From positions 1-32,591 of the forward strand of contig MNWK01000036.1 in assembly GCA_001872485.1 (NCBI GenBank): DNA of 32,591 bases, in the 5' to 3' direction. Source of the stretch: Parcubacteria group bacterium CG1_02_44_31. Its GTDB lineage: Bacteria > Patescibacteriota > Minisyncoccia > UBA6257 > Brennerbacteraceae. Positions 8,918 to 16,186 of the stretch are shown piece after piece. The notes beneath the pieces are model-generated. The model did not search any database. It worked only from the letters and a program-made list of their open reading frames with translations, and had not been told where the DNA came from. A program made the position numbers and the translations under genes. Each line of letters starts with the position of its first letter. Within the stretch, counting starts at the first letter, position 1.

Positions 8918-9498
8918 GCGATGTATCCACGGTAATATAAAAATATTATTGTTCACAGTGATACTCGGGAGCAAAATTGGAGCGGGGAGGAAAGTCCGGA
9001 TACCTGTTGATTTTGTAACTACCTCAGGTAGGCAAAATCAACAACGTAGCGGGTAACACCCGCCACCGTTGCTTCGCACTGGTGACTAATGACAAATAAC
9101 TAAAGACTAACAATAAAATTCGTTATTAGTTGTTGGTTGTGAGTTATGAGTTACCAATGCGGAGCAGCGGTAGAGGTGCGAACAGAGACGCCGAGTCGCG
9201 AAAGCGCCGAGGCGCCCTTCGAAGCGTTTCGTCGCCATAGCTATGAAGCGTCGGTGACTTTATGCGTAGGAGGGCGAGCGCAGCTATAAAGCAGGCTCAT
9301 CATTATCAAAACTTTGGTGGGTCTTTGTCTAGGGCTGCGATGAAACGGCTAAATCCTTACGGGGTACAAGGCCGTGCCTCCAGTGCTCCGCACTGGAAAT
9401 TCGAAATCCGAAACGTTTAGAATTTAAATATTTTAATTTGTTTCGTGCTTCGAGTTTCGTGCTTCCAATGCGGAGCATTGGTTGGAGTGCCGCAATTT

Positions 9499-9520
9499 GC
9501 CCTGAGCTTGTCGAAGGGCT
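9499..9520. repeat. REP-like palindrome within rnpB
   Basis: GCCCTGAGCTTGTCGAAGGGC is a near-perfect hairpin. As far as I recall, the core CCCTGAGCTTGTCGAAGGG is a palindromic repeat seen widely in bacterial genomes. Here it extends an arm of the RNase P RNA just before the conserved 3' part. Confidence 0.6.
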
Positions 9521-9655
9521 TGAGCCCGAGAGTAATCAAGGGCCTAGAGTAATGATCGGATACCTTGCCGCAATGCTTTCCGCCATTTGCGGGATGCAGG
9601 CGGGGAAACAGAATCCGGCTTACGAATCCTTTCTCGTTATATGTAATGTATTGAT

Positions 9656-9979
9656 ATGAAAAAAGATATTCATCCTGCGTATTATCCGAACGCGAAAATA
9701 ACCTGCGCATGCGGGCATGTGTTTACAATTGGCGCGACAAAACAATCTATGGAAGTGGAAATTTGTTCGCAATGCCATCCGCTTTATACCGGAAAAGAAA
9801 AGCTTGTTGATACTGCCGGCCGCGTGGAAAAGTTTCAGGCAAAACTGAAAAAGAGCGCGTATGCTCAAGCGGCGCATGCGACCGTAAAGAAAAAAATGGC
9901 GCGCACGCAAAAACAAGCAATCAAAAGTGAAAAACGACAGCGCATCACGCATACGCCAAAACCGCTGCACGAGAAATAA
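9656..9979 (+). CDS. rpmE: Large ribosomal subunit protein bL31 with basic C-terminal extension
   Basis: 107 aa. Start [20 protein letters not shown] matches the zinc-containing (C+) bL31 type, with the C17-x-C19 and C37-x2-C40 pairs for zinc. The ordinary protein is about 70 aa and bridges the two ribosomal subunits. Residues beyond about 72 form a Lys/Ala/Gln-rich basic tail ([19 protein letters not shown]) likely to contact rRNA. ATG lies 16 nt after the RNase P RNA end, so the two may share a transcript. No Shine-Dalgarno sequence is present. Confidence 0.93.
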   Translation: MKKDIHPAYYPNAKITCACGHVFTIGATKQSMEVEICSQCHPLYTGKEKLVDTAGRVEKFQAKLKKSAYAQAAHATVKKKMARTQKQAIKSEKRQRITHTPKPLHEK

Positions 9980-9995
9980 CGCGTATCCAGCCCAG

Positions 9996-10046
9996 CCCCG
10001 CCCTTTTGGTCAGAAATTCAGATTATTCAATACCAAAAGGGCGGGG
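9996..10046. terminator. Inverted repeat after rpmE, possible terminator
   Basis: CCCCGCCCTTTTGGT pairs exactly with ACCAAAAGGGCGGGG across a 21-nt loop, followed by GGATTTTAT rather than a clean T-run. It could be a weak terminator or a palindromic repeat. Confidence 0.5.
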
Positions 10047-10073
10047 TTGGATTTTATCCCTTACGCCAGAAGA

Positions 10074-10092
10074 CCACGGGCTTCGCCCGTGG
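10074..10092. repeat. Hairpin directly before prfA
   Basis: CCACGGGCTTCGCCCGTGG forms an 8-bp stem. Its 3' end overlaps the only Shine-Dalgarno-like bases (GGAG) before the prfA ATG, so it could limit ribosome access. A regulatory role is inference. Confidence 0.45.
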
Positions 10093-10098
10093 AGCTCC

Positions 10099-11178
10099 AT
10101 GAAACAAGCATACCAAATTATTTTGAAAGAATACGAAAATACAGAGAATCTGTTGAAGTCGTTGGATATGGCGACGCAGAAACGGGCGTACATTGAAGCG
10201 AGCAAGAAACTCGGTAAACTGAACGCGGTTGTTGAGAATATACGCGCTATTCAGACGCTGGAATTTGAAATATCAAAAACAGAAGCGCTTGCATTGCAAG
10301 AATCCGATTCTGAATTGATAACATTATATTCAAACGAAATTGATTCGTTGCGTGAACGCATCCGTGTTTTGGAAAGTCATATAGATGCATCGCGTTCGGA
10401 CGGAAAAGATGCGGGGCGCGACGCGGCGTCTATTACCAAGGTCATTTTGGAAATTCGCGCGGGAACCGGCGGCGATGAAGCCGCGTTATTCGCGCGCGAC
10501 CTGTTCCGCATGTATACAAAATACGCGGAGCTCAAAGGATGGGATATGGCATTGATTGATGAAAACAAGGACGAATTGGGCGGGTATAAAGAAGTTGTAT
10601 GCGAAATAAAAGGCATAAGCGTGTATGCGCTGCTTCAATATGAAGGCGGCGTGCATCGGGTTCAGCGGATTCCGGAAACGGAAAAAGCAGGACGCATTCA
10701 TACCTCAACCGCAACCGTTGCGGTGTTGCCGGAGCTTGACTGCGTGCATGCGGATATTGAAATTCCTGAAAAAGATTTGGAAATAGAATTTTTGCGAAGC
10801 GGCGGCGCGGGCGGACAAAATGTGAACAAGGTTGAAACGAGTGTGCGCATCAAACATATTCCGACCGGCATAGTCATTCGATGCCAGTCAGAACGGCATC
10901 AGCACCAGAACAAGGAAAAGGCAATGATGATTTTGAAAGCCAAACTCTATGAAATGAAAAAACAAGAAGACGAATCAAAACTTGCCAAGGAACGCAAACA
11001 GCAAGTCGGCGCGGGCGAGCGCTCGGAAAAAATACGCACATACAATTTTCCACAAGACCGCATCACAGACCACCGCATCGGCGCATCATGGAAAAACATC
11101 TCGCGGATTTTAGGCGGCAATGTGGATATTATAATTGATGCGTTGATACATCACCGACAAGATGAAAATGCGATATAA
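10099..11178 (+). CDS. prfA: Peptide chain release factor 1
   Basis: 359 aa from ATG 10099. An upstream GTG at 10006 is in frame but its codons run through the preceding hairpins, and 359 aa is the normal RF1 length. RF1 reads UAA and UAG and triggers peptide release. The tripeptide anticodon region is P192-E-T194 ([14 protein letters not shown]), the RF1-type PxT rather than the RF2 SPF. The catalytic GGQ is G238-G239-Q240 ([11 protein letters not shown]). It follows rpmE and precedes a palindromic element that touches the murJ start. No prmC is seen nearby. Confidence 0.95.
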   Translation: MKQAYQIILKEYENTENLLKSLDMATQKRAYIEASKKLGKLNAVVENIRAIQTLEFEISKTEALALQESDSELITLYSNEIDSLRERIRVLESHIDASRSDGKDAGRDAASITKVILEIRAGTGGDEAALFARDLFRMYTKYAELKGWDMALIDENKDELGGYKEVVCEIKGISVYALLQYEGGVHRVQRIPETEKAGRIHTSTATVAVLPELDCVHADIEIPEKDLEIEFLRSGGAGGQNVNKVETSVRIKHIPTGIVIRCQSERHQHQNKEKAMMILKAKLYEMKKQEDESKLAKERKQQVGAGERSEKIRTYNFPQDRITDHRIGASWKNISRILGGNVDIIIDALIHHRQDENAI

Positions 11179-11186
11179 TCGTATGG

Positions 11187-11327
11187 TATGCCCCGTAGTA
11201 GAATTTCGACAGTCGCAAAGCGACAGAGAATATAAAGTATCACAAGAAGAAATAGTTGGATATACTATAAGGTCAATGATTCAATGAGTATGAACGTTTG
11301 TTAAGTCGAAATTTCACTACAGGGTAT
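11187..11327. repeat. Covarying palindromic element, family 1, long copy A
   Basis: 141 bp bounded by TATGCCCCGTAGTAGAATTT and AAATTTCACTACAGGGTAT. The terminal arms continue TTCGAC/GTCGAA and an inner hairpin is GTCGC-AAA-GCGAC. It is alignable over its full length with the copy at 15457-15598, with compensatory changes in the arms. Its last bases contain the first two bases of the murJ start codon. A TATACT box at 11261 is conserved in the second long copy. Confidence 0.8.
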
Positions 11328-12942
11328 GACTTTTTTTGAACGGTTTGCGCGATTTGAGCGGAAATCTTTGGAAACAGGCGCTTTTATTGTTGGAGGCGCG
11401 ACGATTGTCGGTTCTTTTTTAGGAATTTTGAAAAATTCATTGCTCGCGTCTCGGTTTGGAGCAAGCGCGTCGCTTGATGTGTATTTTGCTGCGTTTCGCG
11501 TGCCAGATTTGTTGTATAATATTTTCATTTTTAGCACGCTTTCCGGAGCGTTTTTCCCTATTTTTTCGCGCGTGTTGCTTCGCGGAAAAGACGAAGCGTG
11601 GAAATTATTGAGTTCTTTGATGTGGCTGTTTTCGTTGGTGTTGGGATTGGGCGCCATCGCGGTATTTATCACCTCGCACGCATTTGCATCATTTTTAGCC
11701 CCGGGATTTTCAACAAGCCAACTTGACCAGTTGAGCGTTTTGCTGCGGATTTTGATGCTGCAGCCCATTGGCATGGCGCTTGCGAATTTGTTTGCGAATG
11801 TTTTACAAATCTTCAAGCGATTTTTCATTTCAACGCTTGCGCCCGTGTTTTATAATGGCGGGATTATCATCGGCACGGTCTGGTTTTCGCAATGGTGGGG
11901 CATAGCTGGTGTGGCGTGGGGTGTTGTGTTGGGGTCGCTTGCGTATGCGTTAGTTCAGATTCCTACGCTTCGCAATCTTGAATTTCGATTTTCGTTTCGG
12001 TTTCGCGAAGTGTATGGTGATATCAAGGATATGATGTTGTTGATGATTCCGCGTTCTATGACGCTGGTGATGAACCAATTCGTTCTGTTTTGGATTACCA
12101 TTCTTGCGTCGCTTTTGCCCGTAGGGTCGCTTGCCATATATTCATTTGCCGATTCCATTCAAGCGCTGCCTCAAACCGTGATTGCGTTGTCGTTCGTGAC
12201 CGTTGCATTCCCGCGCTTGGCTGATTTATGGGTGCGTTCGGAGCGCGGTTCGCGCGATAAAGAAAAACAAGCGTTCATCAGAGTTTTTGACCGTTCTGCC
12301 GCAGAAACATGTTTATGGCTTATTCCCCTTGCGATGCTTTTGGTTGTTTTTAGCGAACCCGTGGTGCGGTTTTTGCTTGGATATGGGAATTTCGTTGCGC
12401 AAGACCAGAACATAACAACATTGACGCTTATCGTGTTTGCGATTGGAATTCCATTTCAGGGCCTACTGATGCTTTTGATTCGGACATTTTTTGCCATGGA
12501 AGACACGAAGCATCCGCTTTTTGCCGTGTTGGCATCCTTGGGATTTATTATTCCCGGCACATGGTTTCTCAGCAGTCGTATCGGCGCCCCAGGGCTTGCT
12601 GCGGGGATGGTGATAGGAGTGGTGCTGACAACTGTGTATTTGCTGTTTTTGCTTTCTAAGCGTTTAGGCGCGGTATCGTTTCCGAAATTGCGCTATGCGA
12701 TACAACGCGGTTTGGCAATAGGAGCTATCGGCGCTCTTCCCGGTGGAGCAGCGTATATGCTATTGGATTTTTTCATGCAGGGAAATGGGTTCGGCGTTAC
12801 GTTTGTGCGTACAAGCATCAGCGGCGCCATATCGCTTGCGGCAATGGGAATTGCGGTATTGATATATAAATTGATTGATGTGTCTGTGTTTGCCGACGAA
12901 CAAAATCATCGCGAGGAAGAGAATACGGCGCAAATAAATTGA
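11326..12942 (+). CDS. murJ: Lipid II flippase MurJ (MviN)
   Basis: 538 aa, many hydrophobic segments consistent with the 14-helix MurJ/MVF fold. It moves lipid II across the membrane for peptidoglycan synthesis. Recognisable parts are the N-terminal GGATIVGSFLGILKNSLLASRFG, DVYFAAFRVPDLLYNIFIFSTLSGAF and a loop with PRSMTLVMNQFVLFW. The start ATG overlaps the end of the palindromic element, so insertion of that element must have replaced the native 5' flank or its promoter. lepA starts 7 nt after the stop and is probably co-transcribed. Confidence 0.93.
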   Translation: MTFFERFARFERKSLETGAFIVGGATIVGSFLGILKNSLLASRFGASASLDVYFAAFRVPDLLYNIFIFSTLSGAFFPIFSRVLLRGKDEAWKLLSSLMWLFSLVLGLGAIAVFITSHAFASFLAPGFSTSQLDQLSVLLRILMLQPIGMALANLFANVLQIFKRFFISTLAPVFYNGGIIIGTVWFSQWWGIAGVAWGVVLGSLAYALVQIPTLRNLEFRFSFRFREVYGDIKDMMLLMIPRSMTLVMNQFVLFWITILASLLPVGSLAIYSFADSIQALPQTVIALSFVTVAFPRLADLWVRSERGSRDKEKQAFIRVFDRSAAETCLWLIPLAMLLVVFSEPVVRFLLGYGNFVAQDQNITTLTLIVFAIGIPFQGLLMLLIRTFFAMEDTKHPLFAVLASLGFIIPGTWFLSSRIGAPGLAAGMVIGVVLTTVYLLFLLSKRLGAVSFPKLRYAIQRGLAIGAIGALPGGAAYMLLDFFMQGNGFGVTFVRTSISGAISLAAMGIAVLIYKLIDVSVFADEQNHREEENTAQIN

Positions 12943-12949
12943 GATAGCC

Positions 12950-15247
12950 ATGCGTAGGAGCACAAATACGGAGCAGGAAGCGATACGGAATTTTTGCATC
13001 ATCGCGCACGTGGACCATGGTAAGTCAACATTGGCTGATCGGTTTTTGGAATTGACGCATACGGTTGAGCCGCGCCAGATGAAACCTCAATATCTTGACC
13101 AATTAGATTTGGAAAGAGAGCGGGGGATTACAATAAAAATGGCGCCTGTCAGGATGGTATACCATCCTGACCGCGGAATGACGCGGACTGAAACGCGGAA
13201 TGACGCGGAAAACGAATTATTATATAAAGATATAACTTATAAAATACGAGGTGCTGTTTTTGAGGTTAGAAAATATTTGGGCTTGGGTCATAAGGAAAAT
13301 GTTTATCATAATGCATTAGTGCAGGAATTTAATAAAAAAGGATTACAGTTTGAAACTGAGAAGAGTATTAGTATTTTTTATAATGGCAAAAAAGTTGGCA
13401 ATTATCAGCCGGATTTTATTATTGAGAATAAAATTATTATTGAATTAAAAGCATTGCCTGAGATTGGCCGCCCGCAAATTGAGCAATTATGGAGTTATCT
13501 TAAGGGTTCTGATTATAAATTGGCCTTGCTTGTTAATTTTGGCAGTAAAAATCTTGAAATTAAAAGAGTTGTATATGATATCGCTCGTTTTCCGCGACCT
13601 TCTGCGTCAATTCCGCGAGGTTCCGCGCAGGTTGAGTATATACTCAACCTGATTGATACTCCCGGCCACGTTGATTTTTCGTACGAAGTATCGCGTTCGC
13701 TTGCCGCGGTTGAAGGAGCGATTCTTTTGGTTGATGTAAGCCAGGGCATTCAGGCGCAGACATTGGCAAATCTTCACCTTGCGCAACAACAGGGGCTGGT
13801 CATTATTGGTGCGTTGAATAAAATTGATTTGCCGCAACCGCCTGAAAAGATTGAAGAATTACGCATAGAACTTGCGCATCTGTTGCATCAGAGTCCTGAA
13901 GATATTTTTTCCATTTCCGGAAAAACAGGGCAGGGGACAGAGGAATTGCTTCGCGCAGTTGTGCAAAAAATTCCATGCCCCCAAGGCAATCGCGACGCGC
14001 CGCTTACCGCATTAGTTTTTGACTCGCTGTACGACGCGTATAAAGGCGTTGTGGCGTTTGTGCGAATTATGGACGGAACAGTTTTGAAAAATGACCGCAT
14101 TCAATGCATGGCAACCGGAGCGCAGGCCGTAGCGATTGATGTTGGTTTTTTTAAGCCGCTGCTTGTTTCCTGCGATGCGTTGTATGCAGGGGAAATCGGA
14201 TACATCGCAACGGGAATTAAAGACCCGAATGTGGTGCGGGTAGGCGATACTGTGACGCTTGCCGACGCGTGTGCGGCAGCATCCCAAAGCATCACGCCGC
14301 TTCCAGGATACCACGAACCCCAGCAAGTGGTGTTTGTCAGCATGTATCCTGCGCAAACTGATGACATTGACGCGTTGGCAGACGCGTTGGGAAAACTCAA
14401 ACTTAATGACGCATCGCTTTCATTTACGCGTGAACGTCAGGAAATGCTCGGCCAGGGTTTTCGCATTGGTTGTTTGGGAACGCTTCATTTAGAAATTATC
14501 AAAGAGCGCTTGTTTCGCGAATACGGGCTTGAACCGATTATCACTGCGCCATCTGTCAAATACGAGGCAGTGCTCAAAAATGGAACTGTTCGCGACATAT
14601 TTACACCAAGCTATTTGCCAACGTCTGACCAATTGCTTTCTATACGCGAACCATGGGTGCACGGAGAGATTATTACGCCAAGTGCGTATGTGGGCGGAGT
14701 GCTGAATGTTATCCACGCACGGCGCGGAGTTTCTGGGAATGTTTCAAATATTTCATTGGGAAATGTGTTGGTTCAGTTTGATATGCCGCTTGCTGATGTT
14801 ATTTTGGATTTTTACGATAGATTGAAAAGCGTATCGCAAGGATACGCGTCCGTGAGCTATGAGGTTACTGAATGGATGCAGGGGAATCTGGTCAAGCTGG
14901 ATATCTTGGTGCACGGTGAAGTAGTGGATGCATTTTCGCGCATTGTGCCAAAAGAAAAAGCCCGTGCCTTGGGATTGGCGATTATTGAGAAATTAAAAGA
15001 ACTGCTGCCGCCGGAAGTATTTAGCGTGCCGATACAAGCAGCTATCGGGTCTGAAATTATTGCGCGCGTGACGCTTGCCGCTTCGCGCAAGAATGTGACC
15101 GGGCATTTGTACGGCGGAGACCGGACGCGCAAAATGAAGTTATGGAAAAAACAGCAAAAAGGCAAAAAGCGCAGGGCGCTCTACGGCGTTGTAGATGTCC
15201 CTGCATCAATCTTTTTTAAGGTTTTTCAGATGACAAAAAACGAGTAG
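12950..15247 (+). CDS. lepA: Elongation factor 4 (LepA) with an in-frame insertion in its GTPase domain
   Basis: 765 aa; ordinary LepA is about 600. The GTPase acts on stalled or back-translocated ribosomes. G1 is HVDHGKST (residues 20-27), the switch I region is ERERGITIKMAPVRM, G3 is DTPGH at 236-240 and G4 is NKID near 290. Domains II, III, V and the LepA C-terminal domain follow (GGDRTRKMKLWKKQQKGKKR near the end). Residues about 70-228, between switch I and G3, are foreign: a GxxExxY/PDDEXK_3-like domain (G113-HKENVY119, PD155, E165-L-K167). Without this insert the protein would have normal length. No intein splice residues are visible, so I assume the insert stays in the protein as a surface loop. 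Confidence 0.93.
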   Translation: MRRSTNTEQEAIRNFCIIAHVDHGKSTLADRFLELTHTVEPRQMKPQYLDQLDLERERGITIKMAPVRMVYHPDRGMTRTETRNDAENELLYKDITYKIRGAVFEVRKYLGLGHKENVYHNALVQEFNKKGLQFETEKSISIFYNGKKVGNYQPDFIIENKIIIELKALPEIGRPQIEQLWSYLKGSDYKLALLVNFGSKNLEIKRVVYDIARFPRPSASIPRGSAQVEYILNLIDTPGHVDFSYEVSRSLAAVEGAILLVDVSQGIQAQTLANLHLAQQQGLVIIGALNKIDLPQPPEKIEELRIELAHLLHQSPEDIFSISGKTGQGTEELLRAVVQKIPCPQGNRDAPLTALVFDSLYDAYKGVVAFVRIMDGTVLKNDRIQCMATGAQAVAIDVGFFKPLLVSCDALYAGEIGYIATGIKDPNVVRVGDTVTLADACAAASQSITPLPGYHEPQQVVFVSMYPAQTDDIDALADALGKLKLNDASLSFTRERQEMLGQGFRIGCLGTLHLEIIKERLFREYGLEPIITAPSVKYEAVLKNGTVRDIFTPSYLPTSDQLLSIREPWVHGEIITPSAYVGGVLNVIHARRGVSGNVSNISLGNVLVQFDMPLADVILDFYDRLKSVSQGYASVSYEVTEWMQGNLVKLDILVHGEVVDAFSRIVPKEKARALGLAIIEKLKELLPPEVFSVPIQAAIGSEIIARVTLAASRKNVTGHLYGGDRTRKMKLWKKQQKGKKRRALYGVVDVPASIFFKVFQMTKNE
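13148..13651 (+). mobile_element. GxxExxY-encoding insertion inside lepA, bordered by palindromes
   Basis: The AT-rich core (about 13210-13580) encodes a complete GxxExxY-type domain and has an internal ATG at 13178 in the lepA frame. Flanks: a perfect 24-bp palindrome at 13148-13171 (centre GGTATACC), then GCGGAATGACGCGG repeats, and on the far side CCGCG-rich inverted sequence and a second perfect 24-bp palindrome at 13628-13651 (centre GTATATAC). CGCGGAAAACGA at 13204-13215 recurs as its exact reverse complement at 13585-13596. Base composition differs sharply from lepA on both sides. The precise borders are uncertain because I have no uninterrupted homologue to align. Confidence 0.8.
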
Positions 15248-15267
15248 AGAAAATATCGTATTGCGAT

Positions 15268-15295
15268 GCCCCCACACCTAATTAGGTGTGGGGGC
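15268..15295. repeat. Perfect palindrome after lepA, family 2
   Basis: GCCCCCACACC-TAATTA-GGTGTGGGGGC. A closely similar palindrome lies at 19716-19744. There is no T-run, so termination is possible but not evident. Confidence 0.8.
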
Positions 15296-15385
15296 GATGT
15301 CCTGCTCTTTTGAAAAGCCATAATAAGCCAAAAGGACTGGGCGATGTTGATAGACGATTCATTAAGCCGAAAATTCTTTGCGTGG

Positions 15386-15460
15386 TATACCCCGTAGTAG
15401 ATTTTCGGCATCCCGCAAAGCGGGAAGCTGAAAGCAGCCGAAAACTCACTACAGGGTATA
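15386..15460. repeat. Covarying palindromic element, family 1, short copy B1
   Basis: 75 bp with ends TATACCCCGTAGTAGATTTT and AAAACTCACTACAGGGTATA. The arm continues TCGGC/GCCGA, different from copies A and B2 but still paired. The inner hairpin is TCCCGC-AAA-GCGGGA. It shares its last TATA with the start of the next copy. Confidence 0.85.
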
Positions 15461-15598
15461 CCCCGTAGTAGATTTTCAACGGTCGCGAAGCGACAAAAAA
15501 ATATCGGATATCGCAAAAAGAAATAGTCGTGTATACTAAAGGTTAATAATGTAATGAGAATGAACGTTAATTAAGTTGAAAATTCACTACAGGGTATA
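15457..15598. repeat. Covarying palindromic element, family 1, long copy B2
   Basis: 142 bp, tandem to the short copy. Arms TTTTCAAC/GTTGAAAA, inner hairpin GGTCGC-GAA-GCGAC(A). It aligns along its whole length with copy A at 11187. Like that copy it ends immediately before a start codon, here 10 nt before the ftsB-like gene. Confidence 0.85.
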
Positions 15599-15600
15599 CT
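15595..15600 (+). promoter_or_regulatory. -10 box for the ftsB-like gene, from the element end
   Basis: TATACT formed where the element terminus GGGTATA meets the flank. The ATG follows 7 nt later, which would give a leaderless message. No good -35 is seen. Confidence 0.4.
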
Positions 15601-15607
15601 CATACAT

Positions 15608-15937
15608 ATGAACAAACTTCGGACAATCGGATTCGGTGTGTTAGCTGTTATTGTATGTTATGTCGCGATTTTGACATGGGTCAAGCGCAATGATTTGGTT
15701 TTTCAATTTGAACATTTACAAAAAGAATATACAAAACTCCAGCAGGAAAACGCAGACCTGAAGCAGTTTGCCCAGTCTATTCAACTTGATTCAGTTAAAG
15801 AAATGGAGGTGAAAAAACGCCTGAATTACGCAAAGCCGGGCGAAACATTGGTATTATTTATATCTCCAAGCCCAACGTCGCAACCGCAAGAATCCAATAC
15901 GCTTATTGACTGGTTGAAAAGATTATTTGGAAAATAA
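15608..15937 (+). CDS. FtsB/DivIC-like septum formation initiator
   Basis: 109 aa. One N-terminal transmembrane helix (IGFGVLAVIVCYVAILTWV, residues 7-25), then a coiled coil (about 30-60, LQKEYTKLQQENADLKQF), then LNYAKPGETLVLFIS, which resembles the conserved R/K-x-LGYVKPGE-x-v-f motif after the coiled coil in the FtsB/DivIC (septum formation initiator) family. Such proteins join FtsL and FtsQ in the division complex. The gene is single and directly downstream of two palindromic elements. Family assignment rests on architecture and the short motif, so orthology to FtsB versus DivIC is open. Confidence 0.8.
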   Translation: MNKLRTIGFGVLAVIVCYVAILTWVKRNDLVFQFEHLQKEYTKLQQENADLKQFAQSIQLDSVKEMEVKKRLNYAKPGETLVLFISPSPTSQPQESNTLIDWLKRLFGK

Positions 15938-15949
15938 AGAATACAAAAA

Positions 15950-16159
15950 GCGGGATTAGTACAGTGGTAGTATATGTGCTTTCTCCATCCTCCGTAGCAG
16001 TTATGCGGGATTAGTACAGTGGCAGTATGTCAGCTTCCCAAGCTGAAGACGCCAGTCCGATTCTGGTATCCCGCTCAATTTTGCTACTGCGGAGGACGGG
16101 CAAGGTTGAGACATTGGTTCGACTTGTGGTGAGCGTAGTCGAACCACTTGTTACCCGCT
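15950..16159 (+). pseudogene. tRNA-Gly remnant split by an insertion that contains another tRNA-Gly
   Basis: 15950-15982 matches the 5' half of the intact tRNA-Gly (acceptor GCGGGAT, D-arm GTACAGTGGTAGTAT, anticodon 5' stem TGTGC, loop start TTTC). The sequence then changes to CTCCATCCTCCGTAGCAG. After the inner tRNA, CTACTGCGGAGG pairs with that arm, and a T-arm-like CATTGGTTCGAC and an acceptor-like CCCGCT at 16154-16159 follow. The 3' anticodon stem does not pair with the 5' half and the T-loop is disrupted by a TTCGAC...GTCGAA palindrome. It is therefore a probable pseudogene. Confidence 0.6.
16005..16075 (+). tRNA. tRNA-Gly(CCC)
   Basis: Acceptor GCGGGAT/ATCCCGC, D-arm GTAC..GTAT, anticodon arm TCAGC-TTCCCAA-GCTGA giving anticodon CCC, T-arm GCCAG-TCCGATT-CTGGT, discriminator T, no encoded CCA. 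It lies inside the arms of the broken tRNA-Gly at 15950-16159. Confidence 0.9.
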
Positions 16160-16186
16160 TTGGTTTGTCGTGCGTTGATAAAATGA

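Larger units (their letters stand above)
8819..9640 (+). ncRNA. rnpB: RNase P RNA, about 820 nt, with several insertions
   Basis: Catalytic RNA that removes tRNA 5' leaders. Conserved blocks are GAGGAAAGTCCGGA (8987-9000), the GATGAAACGGCTAAAT...GGGGTACAAGGCC region (9339-9372), GGCCTAGAGTAATGA (9541-9554) and ACAGAATCCGGCTTACGAA (9608-9626). Helix P1 is 8819-8828 with 9627-9636 (10 bp), P2 is 8831-8838 with 9554-9561, and P3 is about 8840-8856 with 8971-8987. Typical bacterial RNase P RNAs are about 350-400 nt. The excess is in a P3 insertion (about 115 nt), a P12-like arm of heptanucleotide repeats (about 9080-9160), a variable arm at 9380-9500, a CCCTGAGCTTGTCGAAGGG palindrome (9499-9520) and about 46 nt between P2 and the conserved ACAGAA. 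The 3' boundary is approximate. Confidence 0.87.

Noticed and set aside
10006-10098. GTG start for release factor 1
   Set aside because: It would translate two hairpins; the ATG at 10099 gives the standard 359 residues.
13148-13651. Intein or group I/II intron in lepA
   Set aside because: No N-terminal Cys/Ser or C-terminal His-Asn splice residues, no ribozyme core, and the frame stays open through the insert with a GxxExxY domain.
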